This document shows, in pieces, positions 54,401 through 62,002 of a stretch of 64,000 nt of DNA. Where the stretch lies: assembly GCF_041053055.1 (NCBI RefSeq), contig NZ_CP163443.1, forward strand, positions 5,687,001-5,751,000, read 5' to 3'. A program made the position numbers and the translations under genes. This DNA is from Streptomyces sp. R41 (GTDB taxonomy: Bacteria; Actinomycetota; Actinomycetes; Streptomycetales; Streptomycetaceae). A model generated the notes under the pieces. That model did no database searches and was not told the DNA's origin. It worked only from the letters and a program-made list of their open reading frames with translations. Numbering within the stretch: position 1 is the first letter of the stretch; every line of letters starts with the position of its first letter.

Positions 54401-54474
54401 GCCGCCTTAGCTCAGATGGCCAGAGCAACGCACTCGTAATGCGTAGGTCTCGGGTTCGAATCCCGAAGGCGGCT
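54401..54474 (+). tRNA. tRNA-Thr (anticodon CGT)
   Basis: A complete cloverleaf: acceptor GCCGCCT/AGGCGGC, D arm GCTC/GAGC, anticodon stem ACGCA/TGCGT with loop CTCGTAA (anticodon CGT, codon ACG) and T arm TCGGG/CCCGA with TTCGAAT. CCA is not encoded. Its 3' half is a standard phage/ICE attachment site, and an integrase remnant lies just downstream. Confidence 0.97.
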
Positions 54475-54482
54475 CCGAGAAG

Positions 54483-54516
54483 CCCCAGGACTCACTCGCC
54501 GTGACCTGGGGTTTTT
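54483..54516 (+). terminator. Terminator of tRNA-Thr
   Basis: CCCCAGG (54483-54489) pairs with CCTGGGG (54505-54511), the stem extends with a bulge, and TTTTT follows. Confidence 0.8.
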
Positions 54517-54533
54517 CCTTTCCTTGATTGACT

Positions 54534-54549
54534 TTTGGTCTAAACCACT
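54534..54549. promoter_or_regulatory. DasR-like site after tRNA-Thr
   Basis: TTTGGTCTAAACCACT fits the dre consensus at 13 of 16 positions. It is in the island junction, with no obvious gene to control except the decayed integrase. Confidence 0.25.
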
Positions 54550-54620
54550 TACTCATCGGGGCTCCGAGGTGCCCCGATGGGGCCCAATATGGGGCCCGCG
54601 CGGGTCCTGTTTGTCCGCCT

Positions 54621-55188
54621 TCAGTACCTTCTTCTTCGATGCCCGGTATGTGGTGATGGGGTCCAAGGGGGCTGAGAGGCCTTCGCGGCGTGCAACACCG
54701 TCTGGTACGTGGCGGTCGGCGTCCGCATCGAGGTGTGCCCGAGCATCGCCAGCACGGCCTTCAGCGTGACGCTGGCGGCCAGCGCCAGACTCTCGGCCTC
54801 GTGGCGGCCGTCGTTGAGCCGGATCGGTGGGAGGCCGTACAGCTCTACCAGCCGGTCCCAGCAGTCGGAGAAGAACTGCGGGTGGTGCGTCTTGCAGTTC
54901 GCCGACGCGGGCGCGGTGTTCCGGGCGGCGCGCGTTGTCGGAGACGATGCAGCCGGAGATACCTTGGGTGTGGCGGGCGCGAAGGTCGCGCATCTTGAGC
55001 ACGCCGAGGTGGGGGACCGGGTACAGCTCGATCCCGCGGCCGTACTCGTGGGCGGTGGTCCTCTTCGGCTCGGTCTTCTTCTCGTGCCAGTTCAGCAGGA
55101 ATTCCGCCACGGTCTCATCTGACAGGACGTTCACTCCGGCCGTGGAGGACCCGAGATCCACAGACTGCAGAATCGGCAGACCGACCAC
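54621..55188 (-). pseudogene. Decayed tyrosine recombinase (phage/ICE integrase)
   Basis: The minus strand carries pieces of a tyrosine integrase in different frames. The N-terminal SAM-like arm domain reads DETVAEFLLNWHEKK and GIELYPVPHLGVLKMRDL. The C-terminal catalytic piece, in another frame, reads IRLNDGRHEAESLALAA and LGHTSMRTPTATYQTVL with the nucleophile Tyr. The middle, including the first catalytic Arg, is deleted (about 200 residues missing), and the His of the HxxR box is Asn. It ends near the tRNA-Thr 3' end, the usual place for an integrase. It marks an old integration event. Confidence 0.8.
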
Positions 55189-55211
55189 ACCATCCCAGGG
55201 GGACGTACTTG

Positions 55212-55373
55212 ATGCAGGAACTGCGCTTTGATGACGTGCGATTCGCCGTGAGCACCGGCAACGATCAGGTGTGGCTGCACCGGGGGCTCGGTGGCCATGA
55301 GTTGCGTGTCCAGCTCAACGTCGCGGTGACGCCATTCAAGGAGGCTGGTGTCGACGGTCACGTAATTGTTTGA
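55212..55373 (+). CDS. Hypothetical 53-residue protein
   Basis: ATG 55212 has GGGGGA about 8 nt upstream, then 53 codons to TGA 55371. It is too short for a 60-residue ORF cutoff. It starts MQELRFDDVRF, has a GLGGHELRVQLN stretch and looks codon-like (GC-rich third positions). I recognise no family. It may be a truncated remnant of a cargo gene, since it sits between the integrase remnant and the helicase fusion. Confidence 0.4.
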   Translation: MQELRFDDVRFAVSTGNDQVWLHRGLGGHELRVQLNVAVTPFKEAGVDGHVIV

Positions 55374-55508
55374 CCGCTGACAGGCCGCACCGGTCACACT
55401 GGCTGACCCGCTGTGAGCACCCGGCACATGGCCCGGGGACCTCACCCCCTGACGCGCGTAAGATCGCTCCTCTGCATCTGGCTCTGGCCGATGACCGTAC
55501 GGTTCCGT

Positions 55509-58500
55509 TCAGTCGCGAACGTGTCGGATGTGCGCGGTGCGGCGCTTCCCTGAACCGTCCTCGTACTCCACCGGGATGCCGGTCTCGCGCCACAGCAAGG
55601 CAACTGCGAGTGGCGTGAACGGGCTGAGCGCCTGACCCTCCTCCGCGGCCGGGCCCTGAGAAGTGATCTCGTAGTCCTCGACAACTGTGGAGCCATCGAA
55701 GCTCAGGCCGACTAGGCGGCCGGGGGCCACCATCGCTCCCCCGGTTGCGCGAGGGGTGGCAGGGGTTGCCCTGAGGAAGCTCTCCAGGAAGGTGGCGCGC
55801 TCCTCGAGCTGTTCACGCCGCTTTTCCCATTTACGCCGGTTATCGGCGCGCACCCGGTAATCAGTGGCGGTGTCAAGGGGTTCCGGCTGCCGCAGGTACT
55901 CGCGTATCTGAGACAGCTCGTTCTCGACACGTTGCCAGGATGTCCTGGCCAACGCTGTCACCGGGTAGGTGGCGACAGAAGGGGACTCGCTATGCCGTGG
56001 AGTCGGCACGGTTCTGCGCTGCCGCGCGGTGGGACCGGAAGTTGGTGAAGTCCGGGTTCCGCCGCCCTGACCCGCAGAGGGCCGCCGCGCAGGCCCACTC
56101 TGTGGCTCGGCTCGTGACGACGACGCTTCCGGTTTCGCCGCGTCACCTTCAACCGCGCCCGCTGCGCTGGGGCTTGTATCAACGAGGGCTACCGCACGTT
56201 CGACGGCGGATCGCAGCCGGGCTTCGGCACCGGACCGGTCGCGGTACCAGTCGGTGCCCCAGATCCGGTGTAGCTCCCAGCCAAGCCCACGCAGCACTCC
56301 TTCGCGCAGCCGGTCACGGTCACGGGCTGCCTTCGAGGAGTGGTACATGGCGCCATCGCACTCCACCCCCAGCGCGTACAACCCCGGCCGGTGCGGATGC
56401 CGGACGCCCAGGTCGATGCGGTAGCCGGCGACGCCAACCTGAGGCTGCACGTCATAGCCCCAGCTGCGCAGCACCGCCAGCACAGATTCCTCGAACGGGC
56501 TCTCCGGCTGGGCGTCCGGGTCCACCGTCTCCTGGGAGAGCACAGACGGACCGCTCTGTGCGTACTGCAGGTAGCGGTGGAAGTACCGGAAGCTCTTGCT
56601 GCCGGTGTTCCCCGGCACCTCACCCGGGTCGAACGAGGCCACGACCTCCACGCGGTAGCGTGCGCGGGTCACGGCGACGTTCAGACGGCGCCAACCATCC
56701 GCCTTGTTCATGGGGCCGAAGTTCTTCGAAAACTTGCCGTGGGCGTCACGGCCGTACCCGACGGACAGGATCATGACGTCCCGCTCGTCGCCCTGCACAC
56801 TCTCCAGATTTTTGACGAAGAACCCGTTCAGCCGATCCTCGGAGAAGCACTCGTCGAGGTCGGGCCGAGTCCGGCGCGCCGCGTCCACGGCGTCCTGGAT
56901 CGCGACGGCCTGTGACTGGGACAGCGCGACCACGCCCAGCGATCTGCCCTTGCGAGTACTGAAGTGGTGGATCACCCGGCGGGCCACCTCCTCAGCCTCG
57001 CCTGGGTTGTTCCGAGCGGCTGCCCCGGAACGGTAGACGCCTTCCCTGGCGCGGTAGAAGGCGACGCCGACATCCGCACCCTCCGCGTGAGCCCCGGGGA
57101 AGGTGGTCATGGACTCGTCGTAGAACTCCCGGTTGCTGAAGGCAATCAGGTCCTCATGACGGCTGCGGTAGTGCCAGCGCAGCGACAAACTCTCCAGCAG
57201 CCCGCTCGCCTTGCACAGATCCAGCACGGAACGGAACTGATCGGGGGACTCCTCGTCCTCGCTGTCCTCCTCGTCATCGCCTGTGGAGGAGAAGAATTCG
57301 GTGGGCGGGAGCTGCTTCTGGTCACCAGCCACGATCAGTGCCCGACCACGGTAGACACAGTTGATTGCGTCCTGGGGCAGCACCTGCGACGCCTCGTCGA
57401 AGATCACCACATCGAAGACGAGGTCGGGCGGCAGGAATCGGCTGACTGTAAGCGGGCTCATCATGAAGCACGGCTTGATCAGCGGTACCGCCTCCCTGGC
57501 GGCTTCCAGGAGCTCTCTCACCGGCTTGTGCCGAGTCTTCTTCTCGCCCTCTCGTCTGAGCAACGCCGCACCCGGAGCGTCCGTGGTTCGAGGGCGACGA
57601 GCGTCACAGGTCTGGATGACGCGCGCACGAGCGTGGTTGGCCAGTCTCGCGTCCAGTTCCCGGAAGCCGGCCACCAAGTCATCGCGGTCCGCGGATCGTG
57701 GGGTTGCCAGCCGTGAATCACTGGACAGCTGGAGATCAGCCCAGGCGCGGAGAGCCGCACGTTCGACCAGAGCCGGGAAGTCGGCCGGAGCAATCCCGCG
57801 GCGTACCGCCCGGTCCACCAGATCACCCAGGCTCAGGTCGTCGAGGGCCCTGCGACCTTTGTCGTAGGCACGCCACTCGTCAGGGCCGCCCCGATCGCCG
57901 TCCAGGACCGCGAGCGCCTTCAAGGCCGAATCCTGGCCGCGGGAGAACGACTCACGGAGCTGCTCCGCACGTTCCGGACGAAACAGGTCCGCCAATGCCT
58001 CCGTGGCCCGTGCCCATGCACCTGCGGCGGCTTCCAGTTCGGTGTCGGCTTCCGCGCAGTAGAGGATCTCGGCGGCTGAAGCACTCAGTGGCACCCTGCT
58101 CTGAAGCCCGGACGCCTCACGCAGAGTGGTGATCCAATCGAGGGCGGCACTCAGGTCGGACAGGCTGGTGCTTCGGCCCGTGTAGAGGTCCCCGAGCAGT
58201 GCCCGGTCGTCTTCCGCCCTGGACTCGAACTCCACCGTGGCAGCGCGGGCTGCCCGTACGGCATGCACACCGGCGCGTGCTGCGGACAGAGTCCAGGTGC
58301 CCGGTGCCGCGGCCGCTCCTCCGCCCGCGACGGCGGTCTCCTCCACCATCCGCATCAGTTGCTCGGCCCCTCGCAGAGGTGCAACATGCGCGCGGCTCCA
58401 TTGAGCAGCGGCTCTGAGGCTTCCCGGTTCCAATTCGTACGACGGCCCCGCCACAGGTGGAAGGACGAGGGAGTCCCGCCACTCGGTCAGCCGGCCGGCT

Positions 58501-61160
58501 GCCCGTTCCGCGGTGTTCCTCGCGGCAGGGCGCGGTTGCCCTCCGAAAGCCACCTCGCGCGCCAGCGCATCTTGGTTCGTCACTCGGGGAGCGAGCCTGA
58601 GGATCTCATTGGCTCGCTTGATGAGGGAGTCCAGGCCATCGAAGTCGGTGTCTTCGCTCCGCCAGTGTGGACCGAGGACCGAAGCATGGCGACTGGCCTC
58701 GGCATTCAGTGTGCGTGCCGCCTGCTGCCAAGCCACCGCGACCGGAAGCGCGGCCACAACCGCCCTGGTGCATTTACCGCCGTCAGGGAGTAGCGACCTG
58801 ACCAACCGCCGGTCGGCGCGGCACGCTGCAGACAGCCTTCCGGTGATGGACCGATGCATGGTGGCAAACCGGTGCGTGACTTCTTCGAGGGAATCTTCCT
58901 GCAGCACCCGGTCCGTGAAAACCTCTTCGGCCTTCCTCCGAGTCTCGCGCAGCCGTGTCACCGCTTCACGCAGGACTTCTGCGGCGGTCCTGGCGTCGGC
59001 CGCTCCCTCACGGGTGAGCCATGCGGGCAGCGGTTTGGCGTCGTCAGGGTGTCCTGCAAGAACGCCGAGGTGGCCCAAACGGAGGGCGTCGTCGCAGGAC
59101 TCGGGGGCGGGCAAGCCGTACATCGCGGCAACGGCCGCCAGCGACTGGACCGCCTCGTCGAGTGCCGCGGCGTCTGACTCAAGGCGGTCACCGAGCTCAC
59201 GGGCGGCGTCAGCAGTGAGCACACCGATATCGATGGCCGGGGGCAGCACAGCCGACAGAGCGGTCTCCTCCGCACTCGGCGTGGGGTCCGCCTCGGGCGG
59301 CAACCGCTCCCATGCCGCGCCGAGTGTCTGTTCCGCCGAGCGTTCGGCTTCGATGACCTCGTCCAGACGGCGCCGGAAGCCCGCTATCGCTGTGGTCAGG
59401 CCCTGGCTATCGGCGGTCAGCCAGGGGTGCGGCAGTGACGGCCGAGCGCCCGCGACGTGTAGTAGCGCGGTCAGTCGGGCGGTGTCACGCGCTCCCTCCC
59501 AACCGAGTTCAGCGAGGAGAGCCGTGTGCGGCAGCAGCCTCGTATCGAGTTCGCCGAGGGCTTCGGTGGCGAGGTCAAGCGTCTGCAGTGGGTTACCAGC
59601 GTCCGTCAGCCCGTACCAGGAGAATGCCGTGCCTTCCAATGCCGGGCGCCACGACCTGCTGACCTGACGGGCTGCCACAGTCGCCCGGTCAAGTCCCTCG
59701 GCTGTGAGCGTCGCCGCCTCGAAGGTCGGGTCCGCGGGCAGCGGATGAGAACTGTCCAGTAGTGAGATCCTGCCCAGGACGTAGTGCAGGCTCATATCGA
59801 GCCCGCGTCGGCTGTCGTTCATCGCCGCCGCGTACCCGGAGAGTTCCTGGCGCAGTTGGCGAGCACGCTGAAGGTCGGCCCGGGCACCGCCCGACAAGAT
59901 GCGGCGAGGCGCTAGCAATGCCCCGCCGAGTTCCTGCGCCACTTGCTTCCGGCCCGTGTTGTTGCTGTGCAACGCCAAGACGTAGTCATCGAGACCGACA
60001 TCGCCCAGACGGTTGCGGACCACGTCCAAGGCAGCCGCCTTCTCGCTGACGAACAGTACGGTGCGGCCCTGCTCCAGCAGGCCCGCGATCATGTTGGTGA
60101 TCGTCTGGCTCTTGCCAGTGCCGGGCGGCCCGTCCATCACGAAACTGCGGCCCTCGATCGCAGCAGCGACGCACTGCCGCTGGGAAGAGTCCGCGTCGAG
60201 CACAAGCGGGGCTTTTTCGGGCGGCTGGATCTCGTCGATGCGATCGGTGTCGGCCGGTTCGAAGGCAAAGTTCCCTGGCGAGATGCCGGAGTCCGCGCCG
60301 AGCCCAATGGCGCGCACGAGGGCGCTTGCCTGCACCCGGTCGGCGTTGTCGAGGAGGTCCCGATACATGACCTCCTTGCTTGAGTTGAAGGTGTCCAACA
60401 CCACTCGGTTGGTGACTTTCCAGCCGCGCATGCCCGCCACCGCACGCCGGACCTGCGCGATCAGGGCGGGAATGTCACGTTGTTCCACCTGCTCGACGCG
60501 TGGCCAGTCAATGCCCAACTCGCCCATCTTGATGGCGAGGGCAGGGTTGAGAGCCGGCTCCTCATCTGTGTTGGCCTTCAAGACGTACGAGTCCCCGCGT
60601 CGCCGTTCCAGCACGACTGGCACTATCACCAACGGCGAACTGAAGCTCTTCTCGGCAGACGGGGCCGGCGTCCAATCGAGAAAGCCCACACCGAGATGAA
60701 GCACCCACAGGCCGTAGTCGTTGTACTTCTCCCGCGCGACCAGGGCGAGGCGACGCAGATGCCGGTCCTGTTCAGCCTGCGTGGTCTTGGACGTGGTGAG
60801 CGTGACAACGGGGCGGTTGCTGCCGACTCCTGCCCGGGATGCAGGGGTGTCGATTGGCCTGGCGCCAGTGGTGGAACCGGCAGGGACCACTCTCGCGGGC
60901 GGCGCCAACCCGCCCGACGACGCACTCTCATCCTCGGATCCCTCGCCGCGTACAGCAGAGAAGGCACAACCGCGGGAAAGCCCTTCCAGCACGGTGGACA
61001 ACCCGGGCTCGACCAAATCCGTACCTGCGGACGAGGAACGGCGCTGGTAGTTGAGCAGCCGGTTACGGAAGCTCAGATCGATGAGTGAGTCCCGCCATGA
61101 GGCGAGCAGCCTCTCCAGCCGAGCACGGTCCATGGAAGACCGCCTGCCTTGGAGGGTCAT
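55509..61160 (-). CDS. DUF4011/SF1 helicase-Vsr-like nuclease-GreA-like fusion
   Basis: A protein of about 1,883 residues. N-terminal DUF4011 signature WRDSLIDLSFRNRLLN near 25. Helicase domain: GPPGTGKSQT (about 343), a large helical insert to about 1,240, DEAS box VIFDEASQVLP (about 1,253), GDQKQLPPTEFF, QGDERDVMILS (about 1,457), NVAVTRAR (about 1,493). Nuclease of the Vsr/MTES_1575 kind at about 1,570-1,650 (YRIDLGV, GVECDGAMYH). Last 145 residues: a coiled coil then SPFTPLAVALLW and VEYEDGSGKRRTAHI, like GreA/GreB. ATG 61160 has AGGGAG 8 nt upstream; 61178 and 61133 are alternatives. Helicase-nucleases of this group occur in defence islands. Confidence 0.85.
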   Translation of the reverse strand: MTLQGRRSSMDRARLERLLASWRDSLIDLSFRNRLLNYQRRSSSAGTDLVEPGLSTVLEGLSRGCAFSAVRGEGSEDESASSGGLAPPARVVPAGSTTGARPIDTPASRAGVGSNRPVVTLTTSKTTQAEQDRHLRRLALVAREKYNDYGLWVLHLGVGFLDWTPAPSAEKSFSSPLVIVPVVLERRRGDSYVLKANTDEEPALNPALAIKMGELGIDWPRVEQVEQRDIPALIAQVRRAVAGMRGWKVTNRVVLDTFNSSKEVMYRDLLDNADRVQASALVRAIGLGADSGISPGNFAFEPADTDRIDEIQPPEKAPLVLDADSSQRQCVAAAIEGRSFVMDGPPGTGKSQTITNMIAGLLEQGRTVLFVSEKAAALDVVRNRLGDVGLDDYVLALHSNNTGRKQVAQELGGALLAPRRILSGGARADLQRARQLRQELSGYAAAMNDSRRGLDMSLHYVLGRISLLDSSHPLPADPTFEAATLTAEGLDRATVAARQVSRSWRPALEGTAFSWYGLTDAGNPLQTLDLATEALGELDTRLLPHTALLAELGWEGARDTARLTALLHVAGARPSLPHPWLTADSQGLTTAIAGFRRRLDEVIEAERSAEQTLGAAWERLPPEADPTPSAEETALSAVLPPAIDIGVLTADAARELGDRLESDAAALDEAVQSLAAVAAMYGLPAPESCDDALRLGHLGVLAGHPDDAKPLPAWLTREGAADARTAAEVLREAVTRLRETRRKAEEVFTDRVLQEDSLEEVTHRFATMHRSITGRLSAACRADRRLVRSLLPDGGKCTRAVVAALPVAVAWQQAARTLNAEASRHASVLGPHWRSEDTDFDGLDSLIKRANEILRLAPRVTNQDALAREVAFGGQPRPAARNTAERAAGRLTEWRDSLVLPPVAGPSYELEPGSLRAAAQWSRAHVAPLRGAEQLMRMVEETAVAGGGAAAAPGTWTLSAARAGVHAVRAARAATVEFESRAEDDRALLGDLYTGRSTSLSDLSAALDWITTLREASGLQSRVPLSASAAEILYCAEADTELEAAAGAWARATEALADLFRPERAEQLRESFSRGQDSALKALAVLDGDRGGPDEWRAYDKGRRALDDLSLGDLVDRAVRRGIAPADFPALVERAALRAWADLQLSSDSRLATPRSADRDDLVAGFRELDARLANHARARVIQTCDARRPRTTDAPGAALLRREGEKKTRHKPVRELLEAAREAVPLIKPCFMMSPLTVSRFLPPDLVFDVVIFDEASQVLPQDAINCVYRGRALIVAGDQKQLPPTEFFSSTGDDEEDSEDEESPDQFRSVLDLCKASGLLESLSLRWHYRSRHEDLIAFSNREFYDESMTTFPGAHAEGADVGVAFYRAREGVYRSGAAARNNPGEAEEVARRVIHHFSTRKGRSLGVVALSQSQAVAIQDAVDAARRTRPDLDECFSEDRLNGFFVKNLESVQGDERDVMILSVGYGRDAHGKFSKNFGPMNKADGWRRLNVAVTRARYRVEVVASFDPGEVPGNTGSKSFRYFHRYLQYAQSGPSVLSQETVDPDAQPESPFEESVLAVLRSWGYDVQPQVGVAGYRIDLGVRHPHRPGLYALGVECDGAMYHSSKAARDRDRLREGVLRGLGWELHRIWGTDWYRDRSGAEARLRSAVERAVALVDTSPSAAGAVEGDAAKPEASSSRAEPQSGPARRPSAGQGGGTRTSPTSGPTARQRRTVPTPRHSESPSVATYPVTALARTSWQRVENELSQIREYLRQPEPLDTATDYRVRADNRRKWEKRREQLEERATFLESFLRATPATPRATGGAMVAPGRLVGLSFDGSTVVEDYEITSQGPAAEEGQALSPFTPLAVALLWRETGIPVEYEDGSGKRRTAHIRHVRD

Positions 61161-61588
61161 AAAGCGCAACTCCCTCATTGATGAAGAGGTCGTGAAGGCA
61201 TTAGACGAAATGGGTGAAGCATAGCGGCGCGTCGCAACGACGTCTGGAGGGACGGCACAGGACGACTCTCCCCATGCCAGGGCTCTGGAGGATGGAGAAG
61301 AGGCTTGCCTACCAACATGAGTGAGGAGGCCATGGAAGGACGGCCCTTCCGCACAACGTCATGCCACTCCGGAGCCGTAGACCTCGCACCCGCCCAACGA
61401 GGCAATTCCGCCCCCACCTTCTGCCACAGCGCGTGAAGCGGTCGCCGACACCATCGACAGGGGTGGAGTTGGCCTCGATTGGCAGGCGGCGTACCACTGC
61501 TGTTCTGGGCTGCGTGGTGTTGGTCTCGAGGCCGGGTGAAATCCGACCGGTGAACGGCGGGCCAAAGGTGACCTCGATGACCAAACAG
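61161..61588. other. Gap between the helicase fusion and the small partner gene
   Basis: 428 bp. Several short frames on both strands, none convincing. It presumably contains the promoter of the helicase fusion on the minus strand. Base composition is lower in GC than the tad region. Confidence 0.4.
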
Positions 61589-62002
61589 TCAGGGAACGTC
61601 AAGCGTCCGGACGAGCTCGCCGACCTCCGTGCGCCAGGCGCGGACTTGCTCGTAGGTGGGGCCGATCTCGTACTGGTGGTAGTGGCACCCCAGGCACAGG
61701 TGCGACCAGACGGCGCGGGTCCGTCGGGCAGTCTCCTCAGGGGTGTAGCAACGCAAGCAGAGCATCTTGGCCCGCATGGTGGTGCGGGCGAGTCCCGGTA
61801 CCGCTGCGTCGAGCACCCGGTCCACGCAGATCTCCAGGGCAGTCCGTAGAGCCAGTGAAGCTCCGCGGTGACGGCCGGCAGCCGTGGCACCGCGGAGGTC
61901 GCCGTCGAGCATCCGGTCCGCCGTCAGCAGGAGGTCTTCGACGGAGGCGGGGGAAGCAGGTGCTGCGGATACGGAGGGTGAGGATGCAGCGGAGGCACTC
62001 AT
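61589..62002 (-). CDS. Small Cys-rich partner of the SMC-like ATPase (HEPN-like?)
   Basis: 137 residues, mostly helical. After a low-complexity N-terminus (SASAASSPSVSAAPASPASV), the body has ALEICVDRVLDAAV, CLRCYTPEE and HLCLGCHYHQYEIGPTYEQ. The Cys and His could bind metal. RAVWSH (about 97-102) fits the R-x4-H pattern of HEPN RNases, but by itself this is weak evidence. The ATG overlaps the stop of the upstream ATPase by 4 nt (ATGA), so the two are made together. I recognise no named family. Confidence 0.7.
   Translation of the reverse strand: MSASAASSPSVSAAPASPASVEDLLLTADRMLDGDLRGATAAGRHRGASLALRTALEICVDRVLDAAVPGLARTTMRAKMLCLRCYTPEETARRTRAVWSHLCLGCHYHQYEIGPTYEQVRAWRTEVGELVRTLDVP

Noticed and set aside
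61309..61890. 193-residue minus-strand open frame
   Set aside because: It is out of frame with the small partner gene, which has the better start, coupling and composition.
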